Shown here: piece by piece, positions 8,890 through 17,998 of the stretch
Numbering within the stretch: position 1 is the first letter of the stretch
Layout: every line of letters starts with the position of its first letter
From: an uncultured Dehalococcoidia bacterium
Lineage (GTDB): Bacteria > Chloroflexota > Dehalococcoidia > Lucifugimonadales > JAAXIE01
Direction of reading: 5' to 3'
DNA length: 64,000 nucleotides
Assembly: GCA_951813255.1 (NCBI GenBank)
Contig: OX638353.1
Location: 1,302,001 to 1,366,000 of the forward strand
Position numbers and translations under genes: made by a program
The notes under the pieces: generated by a model
Seen by the model: the letters and a program-made list of their open reading frames with translations, nothing else
Databases searched by the model: none
What the model was told of the DNA's origin: nothing

Positions 8890-9375
8890 GTGCAACAGCG
8901 CAGGATGACGAGAACACCCATCGCCTTCAAAGTAAACGGCGAGGATGTTGAAGTGCTGGTGAAGCCATGGCAGACCCTGCTCGAGGTGCTGCGCGACGAG
9001 TTGCGCCTTACGGGTACCAAAGAGGGTTGCAGCAACGGCAATTGCGGCGCCTGCACCGTTCAGTTCGACGGCAAGGCCATCGATTCCTGCTTGGCCTTGG
9101 CAATCGAGGCCGACGGGCATGAGATCACCACTATCGAAGGCGTGGCTGTGGATGGCGCTCTCCATCCCATCCAGCAGGCCTTCATCGACTATGGCTCCCT
9201 CCAGTGCGGCTTCTGCACCCCTGGATTTATTATGTCGGCCAAGGCCCTGCTGGAGCGAATGCCAAACCCCAGTGAGCACGACATCCGGCTGAATATTGCC
9301 GGTAACCTCTGTCGTTGCACCGGCTACGACAAGATTGTCCGGGCCATCCAACACGTGGTCGACCAGAAGAGCTAA
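8890..9375 (+). CDS. Molybdenum hydroxylase 2Fe-2S subunit (CoxS/XdhC-small type)
   Basis: 161 residues with two [2Fe-2S] clusters. The plant-ferredoxin-type motif is CSNGNCGAC plus a later Cys (DSCLALA). The second, helical domain has CGFCTPG and LCRCTGY. The length and order match CoxS-type small subunits. Start GTG 8890 lies close behind GGAGG; an in-frame ATG at 8905 is an alternative. The gene lies 52 bases after the FAD subunit and completes two of the three subunits of the enzyme. Confidence 0.93.
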   Translation: MQQRRMTRTPIAFKVNGEDVEVLVKPWQTLLEVLRDELRLTGTKEGCSNGNCGACTVQFDGKAIDSCLALAIEADGHEITTIEGVAVDGALHPIQQAFIDYGSLQCGFCTPGFIMSAKALLERMPNPSEHDIRLNIAGNLCRCTGYDKIVRAIQHVVDQKS

Positions 9376-9436
9376 CCCTAACCACCTAGATCAACTCCAT
9401 ACGAGCGACACATTGCCTCCTCACCTCGCCCCAGGA

Positions 9437-9751
9437 ATGAGCACTGAGGAGGCTAGCCGTCTCTGTATGACCGAGTGCCGCGCCCAATGCTGCCGCGGTG
9501 CCATGATCCTGACCCTCCAGCCTCACGAGATCCCACTTCTACAACAGCAGTCCACCGAACTCGGTGTAGAGTTGAAAGTGGAGACAAGGCCCAGCGGAGT
9601 TGGTTGGGTCCGATTCACCGACCATCCTGGAAGCCACTGCCCCATGCTCGACGACGCTACCTCATCCTGCCGCATCTACGACCAGCGTCCCCAGAGGTGC
9701 CGGGACTTTCCCGAAAGGGTAGTGGAAGGATGCATCATTTCAGGAGGCTAG
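9437..9751 (+). CDS. YkgJ-family cysteine cluster (Zn/Fe-chelating) protein
   Basis: About 104 residues with the YkgJ-type cysteine pattern: C-x3-C-x3-CC near the N-terminus (LCMTECRAQCCRG), then a later C (SHCPML), SCRIYDQRPQRCRDFP and a final Cys. The family is thought to hold a metal through these cysteines; function is uncertain. It lies between the molybdenum hydroxylase subunits and their maturation genes, so a role in metal supply is possible. The start is uncertain because no strong RBS is visible before ATG 9437. Confidence 0.7.
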   Translation: MSTEEASRLCMTECRAQCCRGAMILTLQPHEIPLLQQQSTELGVELKVETRPSGVGWVRFTDHPGSHCPMLDDATSSCRIYDQRPQRCRDFPERVVEGCIISGG

Positions 9752-9863
9752 CGCCCCCTGACCCCATCACGTGGCCTCTAATGGACCATTGCCGGTAGAC
9801 GCCACGGACTCACTATGGGACCCATACTCTCCGGCTTCCGCGGATTGACTGTGGGCTCAGAGC

Positions 9864-10364
9864 TCAGCACTCAGGCTCGGACGGAGGCTCAGCGACAACG
9901 TCTTCGGAGGAGTTCTCCTTGGCCTTGCCGTTCTGCTCGGCCACCTTAGCCAGAAGGTGCTCCACGAATGGCTCCACGCTCTTCTTATCTCGGACCCCGC
10001 TGATCTTGCGTGCCCTCAATGCGGGGCCGCTGATTCGGATGCTGCCGCTGAACCTCCCCATCTCGTGCGTCACCGTCGAAATGTCGTAGTACTCCAGAAC
10101 CGTGCAGGTTGGCGACCCCTGAATCCCTGCCCCTCCCACGGCCATCAGCCGCCTGTTGGTAGCCACCACGATTCCTGATACGAACTGGTCTTTCGGCCCA
10201 GGTTGCTCCGGCAGAAAGGTGCCCTTGACCATACACTCCGGCAACTCATCCCTATCCAGAAAGACGTGCAGCATCTGTCTCTCCGTGCTCTGGGAATTCT
10301 TGCCCCACGACTTGGGCTTAACCTCGTGCCAGCGAGAGTCGATTGTCTGTATCTTGTCTTCCAT
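9864..10364 (-). CDS. Bacterial PH-domain-like protein
   Basis: 166 residues. The central part (IVVATNRRLMAVGG ... TVLEYYDISTVTHEMGRFSGSIRI) follows the bacterial PH-domain pattern: a turn with 'aTnrRlm', then the 'Y-xxI' strand and a 'gxIxI' strand. Residues after 130 are charged and probably disordered (EQNGKAKENSSED). ATG 10364 has AGGAG about 10 bases upstream; an upstream extension to 10439 is open but less likely. No signal peptide. It is convergent with the YkgJ-like gene and divergent from xdhC; function unknown. Confidence 0.65.
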   Translation of the reverse strand: MEDKIQTIDSRWHEVKPKSWGKNSQSTERQMLHVFLDRDELPECMVKGTFLPEQPGPKDQFVSGIVVATNRRLMAVGGAGIQGSPTCTVLEYYDISTVTHEMGRFSGSIRISGPALRARKISGVRDKKSVEPFVEHLLAKVAEQNGKAKENSSEDVVAEPPSEPEC

Positions 10365-10560
10365 GGGAACATGGCTCCTTGGTTTGCAAGCAGATGGCTC
10401 TACCTGCTCGAGATTGTACACAGGCGCCACAACTGCCACAACGTAAGACTAAGCCCATACCCAAACCCATTTGGGCGTAGCTTCCAGTTTGAAGGCCAGC
10501 GTCAAAACTGCTATTCTTGGACAAACTCCACGCAAACTCGACGATAGAAGGCGAAACCGC

Positions 10561-11682
10561 ATGAGAGAAGTAATTCAGGAAGCGGTCAAACAGTTGAACG
10601 AGGGACAAGAGTGCGTACTCGCTACGGTAGTGCGCACCAAGGGCTCGACTCCGCAAAAGCCCGGAGCCAAGCTTTTGGTTCGCAAGGACGGCAGCGGGGT
10701 GGGCACCTTGGGTGGCGGATGTGTGGAAGGTGACATCTGGTTCGCCGCCAAGGAAATCCTACGCCACCACGGAGGCCCGGAGTTCCGTGACTATCTGTTG
10801 AATGAGGACATCGCCGCCCGCGACGGTCTGGTCTGCGGCGGCACCATGTACTTCTTCCTGGAGCCTCTCTGGGAAGCGGAAAACTACCTCCCCTACGGCC
10901 GCCAGATTCTGGATTCCTACGAAGGCAGCAATCCCATTGCTGTGGCCACAGTCGTCAACGGGCCAGCCGAACTGGGCGCCAAAGTCCTGTTCCGGGAAGA
11001 CGGCAGCCGTGAAGGCACATTGGGCACAGCCCAACTCGACGACCTAGCCCTTGAGACCGCAAACCGGGTCAGCGGGTTGGGCACCAACGAATTCGTGCGG
11101 ACCGCCGACGGCACCGAACTATTCATCGAAGGCTACACCAGCCCTCCTACTCTCGTGCTAGTGGGAGGCGGACACGTCAACAAGGCCTGCTATCAATTGG
11201 CCCTCACCCTGGGCTATCGCGTCTACGTGGCCGACGATCGGCCTGAGTTCTCGAACCCCGAGCGCTTCCCCGATGCCGCCGGCACTGTGGTGGCTGACTA
11301 CCTGCGGTGCCTTGAGGACATTCCCGTCAACGCCAACACCTTCGTAGTGGTTGGAACCAGAGGTCACCGCTACGACGACTACGCGCTTGAAGCAGCCATC
11401 AGAACGCCAGCCAGTTACATTGGTCTCCTTGGAAGCAAGCGCAAGACGATGCTCATCTACCAGCGCCTTGCTGCCATGGGGGTCCCACCGGACCGCTTGA
11501 AGGCAGTTCGCTCCCCTGTAGGTCTGGACATAGGAGCCCTGACTCCGGAAGAGTTGGCGGTTAGCATATTGGGCGAAATCATCATGCACCGTCACGGTGG
11601 CTCCGGCGGGCCATTGAAGATGAACGAGCGCTACTTCGACCGCGCCATCAACAAAGCCCTAGCCTCAGTAGCCGCCGACTAG
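10561..11682 (+). CDS. xdhC: XdhC/CoxI-family molybdenum hydroxylase maturation protein
   Basis: 373 residues. The N-terminal XdhC/CoxI domain reads ATVVRTKGSTPQKPGAKLLV and GTLGGGCVEGDI, and the C-terminal Rossmann domain reads PTLVLVGGGHVNKACYQLA and IGLLGSKRKT. XdhC-type proteins bind Mo-cofactor, assist sulfuration and insert it into xanthine/CO-dehydrogenase-type enzymes. It lies ten bases before the MocA-like gene and downstream of the hydroxylase subunits, which fits a maturation cluster. ATG 10561 is chosen because the upstream in-frame segment has no family similarity; the RBS is weak. Confidence 0.9.
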   Translation: MREVIQEAVKQLNEGQECVLATVVRTKGSTPQKPGAKLLVRKDGSGVGTLGGGCVEGDIWFAAKEILRHHGGPEFRDYLLNEDIAARDGLVCGGTMYFFLEPLWEAENYLPYGRQILDSYEGSNPIAVATVVNGPAELGAKVLFREDGSREGTLGTAQLDDLALETANRVSGLGTNEFVRTADGTELFIEGYTSPPTLVLVGGGHVNKACYQLALTLGYRVYVADDRPEFSNPERFPDAAGTVVADYLRCLEDIPVNANTFVVVGTRGHRYDDYALEAAIRTPASYIGLLGSKRKTMLIYQRLAAMGVPPDRLKAVRSPVGLDIGALTPEELAVSILGEIIMHRHGGSGGPLKMNERYFDRAINKALASVAAD

Positions 11683-11691
11683 CCCAGCCTC

Positions 11692-12315
11692 ATGTCGGAA
11701 ATCGGCGCAGTCCTGCTGGCTGCCGGAGAGTCCTCCCGCATGGGCCAACTCAAGGCTTTGTTGCGATGGGAAGGTGTCCCGCTGCTCCAGCATCAAGTAG
11801 GGGCCCTAGTCCAAGGGGGTTGCACCGATGTCGTGGTAGTTCTGGGGCATCGCCACGAGGAACTATCCCCCCTGTTGCAAGGGTTCACAGGTGTGAGGTG
11901 GGTACACAACCCCGACTATCTGATGGGGAAGACAACCTCCCTCAAGGCAGGCCTCCGGGCTGTCACCGAGTCGCAACCACGGTTCTTCCTGGTTTTGAAT
12001 GTTGACCAGCCTAGGTCCACCCAGATAGTGGAGCAGGTGATCGAGCGCCACTCTGCGGGAGGCCATCTGGTCACCATACCTTGTCACCAAGGTAAGGGTG
12101 GGCACCCTGTAGCCATCTCCGCCACCCTTCTACCTGAATTGGCCGAGATCACAGAAGAGACGGAAGGTATGAAGGCGGTGATGCGTCGATATGCTCCCAA
12201 CACCCACCGTTTGGAGCTAGACAACCCCGACCTCCTCCTCGATCTGAACACGCCCACGGACTACCAAAAGGCGCTAACACGCCCCGGGACACAGACTGAC
12301 TCAGCCACCACCTAA
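11692..12315 (+). CDS. MocA-type molybdenum cofactor cytidylyltransferase (NTP transferase)
   Basis: 207 residues with the nucleotidyltransferase signature LLAAGESSRMGQLKALLRW at the N-terminus and LVLNVDQPR for the catalytic metal-binding Asp. GKGGHPVAI fits the MobA/MocA subfamily that transfers CMP (or GMP) to molybdopterin. It follows xdhC by nine bases, as in many xanthine-dehydrogenase maturation clusters, which supports MCD cofactor synthesis for the hydroxylase in this window. Confidence 0.87.
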   Translation: MSEIGAVLLAAGESSRMGQLKALLRWEGVPLLQHQVGALVQGGCTDVVVVLGHRHEELSPLLQGFTGVRWVHNPDYLMGKTTSLKAGLRAVTESQPRFFLVLNVDQPRSTQIVEQVIERHSAGGHLVTIPCHQGKGGHPVAISATLLPELAEITEETEGMKAVMRRYAPNTHRLELDNPDLLLDLNTPTDYQKALTRPGTQTDSATT

Positions 12316-12369
12316 CCTCTCCCTAGTCGACACACATCCGGCGAAGGACTCTTGTTCACGGAGGACACG

Positions 12370-13560
12370 ATGGCAACCGCACTGGAAGGACTGCGAGTTC
12401 TGGACTTGACCCGGGCCCTAGCGGGCCCCTACTGCACATTGATGCTGGGCGATTACGGTGCAGACGTCATCAAGATTGAAGTGCCGGAGACGGGTGACGA
12501 CACAAGGGGCTGGGGCCCTCCCTACATCGGCGACCAGTCTGCCTATTTCCTTCAGGTCAATCGCAACAAGCGCAGTCTGACCCTGAACCTCAAGGACGCG
12601 CGCGCGCGCGACGTCTTCATGTCCTTGGCCAAGAACGCTGATGTCGTGGTGGAGAACTTCACGCCGGGCGTGGTCAATCGCTTGGGCATTGACTACGACG
12701 CCGTGCGCCAGGTGAACCCTCGCATCGTGTATTGCTCCATATCAGGTTTCGGCCAGACCGGCCCGTACCGCGAGCGCTCGGCCTATGATCAGGTGATGCA
12801 GGGCATGGGCGGTATAATGAGCCTCACCGGCGACCCAGGCAGCCCTCCCATGAAGATGGGCATCGCTCTGACCGATATCGGGGCTGGCATGTTGGCAGCC
12901 TTTGCCGTCCTATCCGCGATTTTCCGCCGCCAGACCTCTCAGGAAGGACAGTACATCGATATCTCCATGCTGGACCTGCAGGTCGCGTGGCTGACGTACC
13001 AAGCTGGAGTCTACTTTGCCACGGGTAACGCGCCCGTTAAACAAGGGGCTGCTCATCCGACTCTCGTGCCTTACCAAGCCTTTAAGTGCAGCGACGAAAA
13101 GTACGTCAATGTTGCCGTTGGGTCCGAGCGTCTGTGGCAGCGCTTCTGCCAAGGGATGGGGATCGCAGAACTGACGGAGCATCCTGACTATGTTGACAAC
13201 TCCCACAGGGTGATGAACCGGCAGAAGCTGATATCCATATTGCAAGAGCAGTTCGACAGTCAGCCGGTGATCTATTGGGTAGAGCGCCTGCTGAATGCCG
13301 GCGTGCCCTGCGGCGCTGTGAACGACGTAGCCGACGTTCTTACCGACGAGCAGGTGCTGGCGCGCGACATGTTGCTACAGGTCCCGCATCCCACGCTGGG
13401 TGTCATCCAGCAGACCGGCATACCCGTGAAGTTCTCCGAGACCCCAGGGTCCATCAAGCAGCACCCGCCCCTCTTGGGGGAGCACAACCAAGAGATACTT
13501 TTGGAACTGGGTTACTCTGAGGAACAGGTTGCTGAGTTGGCGGAGGCGGGAGCGATCTAG
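12370..13560 (+). CDS. CaiB/BaiF-family CoA-transferase
   Basis: 396 residues of a class III CoA-transferase (formyl-CoA:oxalate transferase type). Recognisable parts are LEGLRVLDLTRALAGPYCTLMLGDYGADVIKIE at the N-terminus, FGQTGPYRERSAYDQVMQGMGG (the conserved active-site Asp is in AYDQ) and GQYIDISMLD. It moves CoA between carboxylic acids through an aspartyl anhydride. GGAGG lies six bases before ATG 12370. The SDR and M24 peptidase that follow may form one transcript. Substrate not predictable. A second family member is cut by the right edge. Confidence 0.92.
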   Translation: MATALEGLRVLDLTRALAGPYCTLMLGDYGADVIKIEVPETGDDTRGWGPPYIGDQSAYFLQVNRNKRSLTLNLKDARARDVFMSLAKNADVVVENFTPGVVNRLGIDYDAVRQVNPRIVYCSISGFGQTGPYRERSAYDQVMQGMGGIMSLTGDPGSPPMKMGIALTDIGAGMLAAFAVLSAIFRRQTSQEGQYIDISMLDLQVAWLTYQAGVYFATGNAPVKQGAAHPTLVPYQAFKCSDEKYVNVAVGSERLWQRFCQGMGIAELTEHPDYVDNSHRVMNRQKLISILQEQFDSQPVIYWVERLLNAGVPCGAVNDVADVLTDEQVLARDMLLQVPHPTLGVIQQTGIPVKFSETPGSIKQHPPLLGEHNQEILLELGYSEEQVAELAEAGAI

Positions 13561-13641
13561 GCATAGCCAGGCATGTCAACCCGGCCTTGTTCTATGCCGA
13601 TGACGCGGATTATTATGGCGGCGTCATCTTAGGAGGCGTGA

Positions 13642-14436
13642 ATGGACCTCGGGTTGAGGGATCGCGTAGCTATAGTAGGGGGCTCCAGCCGAGGCGTGGG
13701 AAAGGCCGTTGCTGTGGCTTTGGCCCGGGAGGGTGCCTGCCTCACCATTTCCGCGCGCACGGAATCCGACCTCCGCAAAACTGAGATCGAGATCGCCCGG
13801 TCCAGTTCTCAGCAACATGTCTTCGCTGTCAAAGCCGACCTGTCGGTGCCTGACGAGATTAAGCGAGTCGTCCGGAACACCTTCAACCGCTTCGGACGCA
13901 TCGATGTGCTGGTAAATAACCTCGGCCCCCCTCCCATGAGCCGTCCATCGGAGGCTGGAGACCAACAGTGGAACGATGCCATGGAGAACAACTTCATGAG
14001 CGTGGTGCGGATGTGCCGCGAGGTTATCCCATTCATGAAGCAGCAGCAGTGGGGACGCATTATCAACATCCTCGCTGCAGAGATAAAGCAGCCTGAGCAT
14101 GGGACCGCGTTGTCCACTTCCAGCCGCTTGGCCGTGGCTGGTTACGCCAAATCGCTGGCCAACGAACTGGCGTCCTTTAACATCACGGTCAACAATGTAC
14201 TCCCAGGGCTGGTCCTCACAGAGCGTGTGAATGCACTGTTTCAGGAGGAGGGCCTGCGTTCAGGCAAAGGCGGAGAAGAGGTGATGAAGAGGGCCATCGC
14301 CACAGTGCCGATGCGGCGTGCGGGCAAGCCCGAGGAACTGGGGGACCTCATCGCCTTCCTAACCTCAGACAGGGCTGGCTATATTACTGGGGCCAACGTA
14401 CAGATGGACGGTGGCCTCCTGCAATGTACGATGTGA
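13642..14436 (+). CDS. Short-chain dehydrogenase/reductase with altered catalytic motif
   Basis: 264 residues with a Rossmann fold: AIVGGSSRGVGKAVA binds the cofactor (a variant of TGxxxGxG), followed by NNLGPPP in place of the usual NNAG. At the catalytic position, where classical SDRs have YxxxK, this protein has STSSRLAVAGYAKSLANE, so the active Tyr and Lys appear replaced by Ser and Arg. Known SDR subgroups with a similar substitution exist, but their chemistry is poorly defined. AGGAGG precedes ATG 13642. It is downstream of the CoA-transferase. Confidence 0.85.
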   Translation: MDLGLRDRVAIVGGSSRGVGKAVAVALAREGACLTISARTESDLRKTEIEIARSSSQQHVFAVKADLSVPDEIKRVVRNTFNRFGRIDVLVNNLGPPPMSRPSEAGDQQWNDAMENNFMSVVRMCREVIPFMKQQQWGRIINILAAEIKQPEHGTALSTSSRLAVAGYAKSLANELASFNITVNNVLPGLVLTERVNALFQEEGLRSGKGGEEVMKRAIATVPMRRAGKPEELGDLIAFLTSDRAGYITGANVQMDGGLLQCTM

Positions 14437-14448
14437 GGAGGCCTCCAA

Positions 14449-15627
14449 GTGATCAGTGAGCCCGTCGTTGCCCAAGCTCAGGAATACATGTGTCAGCACC
14501 AAATGTCCGGCTGGCTAGTGCATAGCTACCGCGGCTCCAATCCCCTTTTCACCGAACTCCTCGGTTCGACTTCAATGCTGACGCGCCCCTGCTTCTTGTA
14601 CATCCCTTCGGCTGGCGTCGCACGAATAATCGGCCACCACGTCGATGCCGGCGCCCTTGAGCACTCCGGATTGATGCCCACCACCTATCGCGACCGCCCC
14701 TCGATGGTGGCTCTTCTGAAAGATCTGCTTCCTGCAGGAGCCAACATAGCGATGGAGTACTCGCCCATGGGCGCAATACCGCGCGCTTCGCATGTCGACG
14801 CAGGCACCGTGGAGTTGGTCCGGAGTTTGGGTCTTGAGGTCGTCTCCTCCGCGGACCTGCTTCAATACGCCACTCAGCGCTGGAACGACCAGCAGTTGGC
14901 CTCCCATCGGAGGGCTGCCACCGCTCTAGGCCGCATCGTACTGGAGGCTTTCGAATACGCTGGCGCACATCTGAACAATCCAGTGAATGAATACCAAGTG
15001 GCTCAGTTTATACACGAGAAGTTCCGCGGAGCAGGTATTGACTCCCCGGATGGTCCCATAGTCGCAGTCAATGGCCACGGCAGCGACCCTCATTACCTGC
15101 CCCAGCGGGATGGTAGCAGCCCTATCCGTACGGGGGACTGGTTACTGATAGACCTCTGGGCTAAGGAAACCGAAGCAGCCAGCGTCTACGCAGATATCAC
15201 TTGGGTGGCCTACATGGGTGCTGAGGTTCCCCCGCAACAACAGGAAGTATTCCAGATAGTTACCGGTGCCAGGGATGCAGCTTTGACCTTCTTGCAACAG
15301 AGAGCAAGCGCCGGTAGACCAGCAGAAGGGTGGGAAGCCGATGCCGTCGCACGGCGCCATATTGATGAGGCAGGTTATGGCGAGTACTTCACTCACCGCC
15401 TGGGACACAGCTTGGGTACGGAGGTCCATGGGGAGGCTGTGAATCTCGATGGGTTCGAGACTCACGACACACGGGTCATCCAGCCAGGTATTGGTTTTAC
15501 CATCGAGCCTGGTATCTATCTTCCCGAATTCGGCGTACGTTCCGAAATCGATGTCTTTATGTACGATTCCGGTCCTGAGGCAACTACGCCCATTCAGAGG
15601 GATGTCGTTCTCGTACAAGCACGGTGA
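14449..15627 (+). CDS. M24-family metallopeptidase (Xaa-Pro aminopeptidase-like)
   Basis: 392 residues with the creatinase/prolidase layout: an N-terminal domain (about 1-150) and a C-terminal pita-bread domain. The five metal ligands are visible: Asp in LLIDLWAKE, Asp in YADITW, His in HRLGHSLG, Glu in IEPGIYLP and Glu in VRSEIDV. It probably cleaves X-Pro dipeptides or C-N bonds in related small molecules. The start is GTG 14449, 12 bases after the SDR stop, with GAGGAGG just upstream. Confidence 0.9.
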   Translation: MISEPVVAQAQEYMCQHQMSGWLVHSYRGSNPLFTELLGSTSMLTRPCFLYIPSAGVARIIGHHVDAGALEHSGLMPTTYRDRPSMVALLKDLLPAGANIAMEYSPMGAIPRASHVDAGTVELVRSLGLEVVSSADLLQYATQRWNDQQLASHRRAATALGRIVLEAFEYAGAHLNNPVNEYQVAQFIHEKFRGAGIDSPDGPIVAVNGHGSDPHYLPQRDGSSPIRTGDWLLIDLWAKETEAASVYADITWVAYMGAEVPPQQQEVFQIVTGARDAALTFLQQRASAGRPAEGWEADAVARRHIDEAGYGEYFTHRLGHSLGTEVHGEAVNLDGFETHDTRVIQPGIGFTIEPGIYLPEFGVRSEIDVFMYDSGPEATTPIQRDVVLVQAR

Positions 15628-15656
15628 CGGCGATTCATACGGACACAGTAGTTCCT

Positions 15657-15685
15657 TTGACTATCCATATTCTGTATGTTATTCT
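15657..15685 (+). promoter_or_regulatory. Promoter and possible operator of the toxin-antitoxin pair
   Basis: TTGACT (15657-15662), a 17-nt spacer and TATTCT (15680-15685) in a locally AT-rich stretch. A short dyad CATA-N5-TATG lies inside the spacer and could be the RHH antitoxin's operator. Confidence 0.55.
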
Positions 15686-15726
15686 ATTCTCATATTCCGA
15701 GGCTATTTGAGGAATGGGGTAACGGC

Positions 15727-15972
15727 ATGAAACGCACTACTGTCCAAATAGACCAAGTTCTTTACATGGATCTACAACAACTAGCTGAACAAAAGGGCAA
15801 AACGCCTACACACGTGATACGAGAGGCACTGGCGGAGTATGTGGTGGCCAACAGGGAAGTATCGAAGCTTCCATCGTTCGCGGCTCTAGGGGCCAGCGGC
15901 TACACGGACACCGCTGAACGGGCGGAGGAGCTACTGGCACAGGGAATCGGGAAGTCTGGCTGGGGAAAATAG
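15727..15972 (+). CDS. Ribbon-helix-helix antitoxin (VapB/CopG-like)
   Basis: 81 residues. The N-terminus MKRTTVQIDQVLYMDLQQLAEQ is a typical ribbon-helix-helix strand plus helix, continuing with THVIREALAEYVVA; the C-terminal part (about 50-81) would wrap the toxin. Its stop is directly followed by the PIN toxin start, which fits a coupled antitoxin-toxin operon. The protein probably represses its own promoter and neutralises the toxin. An in-frame upstream start exists but would not match the family. Confidence 0.85.
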   Translation: MKRTTVQIDQVLYMDLQQLAEQKGKTPTHVIREALAEYVVANREVSKLPSFAALGASGYTDTAERAEELLAQGIGKSGWGK

Positions 15973-16404
15973 ATGCCAATCTTGGTGGATACTGGTCCGA
16001 TTTTTGCCTTGGCCGACCGCAGTGACCAAGACCACGAACGAGCGACCCGCTTCTTTGAGAATAATAGCGAGTTGCTAGTTGTTCCTGTCACAGTGCTCCC
16101 GGAGGTCGCCCACCTTTTGAACGCCCGCCTGGGGAGCGAGGCGGTCCGAATTTTCGCTCATTCTCTGGCGATGGGTGAACTTCGGGTGGAGGGCATAACC
16201 CCCACGGACCTTCGCCGTATCGATGAATTGCTTACTCAGTACGCCGACAGCCGGCTCGATATGGTGGACTCGTCGGTGATAGCCTTGGCTGAACGACTTG
16301 ACATTGTGCAGGTGCTGACCTTGGACTGGCGTGACTTTAGCATCGTTCGCCCGCGTCACTGTCCTGCACTGGATATCCTGCTTGGTTACGACAGTGCCCT
16401 TTAG
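15973..16404 (+). CDS. PIN-domain ribonuclease toxin (VapC-like)
   Basis: 143 residues with PIN acidic residues in ILVDTGPIFALADRSDQDH (first Asp), VLPEVAHLL (Glu), DSRLDMVDSSVIALAERL (Asp pair) and VLTLDWRDF (last Asp). VapC toxins cut tRNA or rRNA through this Mg-dependent site. ATG 15973 follows the antitoxin stop with no gap. The last four bases overlap the end of the convergent tldE-like gene. Confidence 0.87.
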   Translation: MPILVDTGPIFALADRSDQDHERATRFFENNSELLVVPVTVLPEVAHLLNARLGSEAVRIFAHSLAMGELRVEGITPTDLRRIDELLTQYADSRLDMVDSSVIALAERLDIVQVLTLDWRDFSIVRPRHCPALDILLGYDSAL

Positions 16405-17963
16405 CTGTAAACGCTTTCCATGTACTCAGCGATATCGTCGACTCGGAAGTCGGGCACAACCACTTCTGGCGCCCAGGTGATCTGGTCGGAGGACCACCGC
16501 ACCACTCCCGTTCGTTCCGCGCCTATTCCCAGGATGCTCGATATCACCCTGCCAATGTTGTCATTGAGGCGAAGGGTGTTAGGCTTGATGGGGGCCGCCA
16601 GCCGTCCATTCTTGACGATATACGAGTCGCCCACCACGGTTCCACTTAAGTCGCCAGCGGATACACCATTGATCAGATACGTGTACCAGATCCGCCCTAT
16701 GTAGAGTCCATCTCCCACCATCTCTAATAGCTGCTGACGGTTGTAGCTGTCACGTCCCTCCATAATGAGGTTGGTCGGCGTCGTGCCGGGCGGAGACTCG
16801 AAGTTGCGACCACCGCCTCGGCCGGTGCGAAAGCCATTCTTGGGTGCAATTCCCTGCGCCACCGACACTGGGTCGACACCGAGCTTCTCGCGTCCTTGGG
16901 GGTCGTGTAGTATGCGTTGCTGCTCGTAGTGGTTGGCTAGCAGGCCTGTAAGCCTCCCGTTGCTGATGATGTCCACCCGGCCTGTAGGCAGACCCTCATC
17001 CGTGATCCCCTTGGAGGCAGCGAGGTTGGGGGCCGACCCGTCGTCGTAGAGTGATAGCTGTTCAGATGCGACCTGTTGCCCAAAACGGCCCTGGAACATC
17101 GACATGTTCGAGTGGAAGGCCCCCAAATCCAGACTAGGCATGAGCACCCATTCCAAGAGCTCGGTAACTGGCTGAGGCCCCAGCACAACGCGATAAGCCC
17201 CGCCCGCGACCCGACGCCCGTTCATGGACGAGATGGCGTTGCGCGCTGCCTCCGCTCCCGCCTGTCCTCGCAAGTCGGCCATCCTGCTGGACACGAAGCA
17301 GCCAGTCCCTTTGCCCAACTGCTGCTCTACCATGGCAGTAGCTAAGGACATTACGAGCGTCGATTCGTCTGTGAGGATACGGGCCATATGAGTCGAGCCG
17401 ATCGCCACTCTCTCCTGAAGGAACACCACGTCCCCACCAAGGATTAGACCCAACGAGCGAACGCCCTCGGGTGAGCCTGCCACATTCAGCAGGTCCTCAG
17501 ATGAAGAGAAAACATCTAGGGCACGCTCCACCGTCTCCCACGCGGCTTCCGCCAGACCGCTGCCGGTCAGGCGCATAATCTTCGGATCATGGTAGTTGCG
17601 CATGCTCGGATGTACGCCCTGAGGGTTGGGCAAAGAGACATACTCCCTATCTGCCACGGCCCCCAATCGGGCTTTGTCCAAGGCCCTCTTGGCGCCTTCC
17701 ACCGACAGGTCGCTTGCCTCGCTGCCGTATCCTGTCTTCACGCCTTCTGGTGTATTGAAGGCAACCCGGATGCCCACGCCCACCAATTCCACCGACTTTG
17801 GCTCTTCCACTCCATTGCTGGGAATGTGCGACGTGTAGTTGAGGCGAGCCGTAAGATTGCCGTTGGCCGAGACAAAGACTTCCGCTTCCGTAACGTCGCG
17901 CTGAGTCTTGATGTAGTCCAGCGCGTCTTTCACACAACGCCGCAGTGCGCTCATGGGAATCAT
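16401..17963 (-). CDS. TldE/PmbA-like subunit of the TldD/TldE protease
   Basis: 520 residues, TldD/PmbA fold without the metal motif, as expected for the TldE partner. Family-like segments include ELVGVGIRVAFNTPEGVKTGYGS near the N-terminus and PTNLIMEGRDS and GDLSGTVVGDSYIVKNGRL near the C-terminus. TldD and TldE form a heterodimeric protease acting on unfolded peptides, including ripening of some RiPPs and CcdA degradation in E. coli. It lies 35 bases after tldD in the same orientation. An alternative start is three codons in. Confidence 0.85.
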   Translation of the reverse strand: MIPMSALRRCVKDALDYIKTQRDVTEAEVFVSANGNLTARLNYTSHIPSNGVEEPKSVELVGVGIRVAFNTPEGVKTGYGSEASDLSVEGAKRALDKARLGAVADREYVSLPNPQGVHPSMRNYHDPKIMRLTGSGLAEAAWETVERALDVFSSSEDLLNVAGSPEGVRSLGLILGGDVVFLQERVAIGSTHMARILTDESTLVMSLATAMVEQQLGKGTGCFVSSRMADLRGQAGAEAARNAISSMNGRRVAGGAYRVVLGPQPVTELLEWVLMPSLDLGAFHSNMSMFQGRFGQQVASEQLSLYDDGSAPNLAASKGITDEGLPTGRVDIISNGRLTGLLANHYEQQRILHDPQGREKLGVDPVSVAQGIAPKNGFRTGRGGGRNFESPPGTTPTNLIMEGRDSYNRQQLLEMVGDGLYIGRIWYTYLINGVSAGDLSGTVVGDSYIVKNGRLAAPIKPNTLRLNDNIGRVISSILGIGAERTGVVRWSSDQITWAPEVVVPDFRVDDIAEYMESVYS

Positions 17964-17998
17964 GGTGCTACAGACCTTCTCGGTTGATGTGCGTGGGG

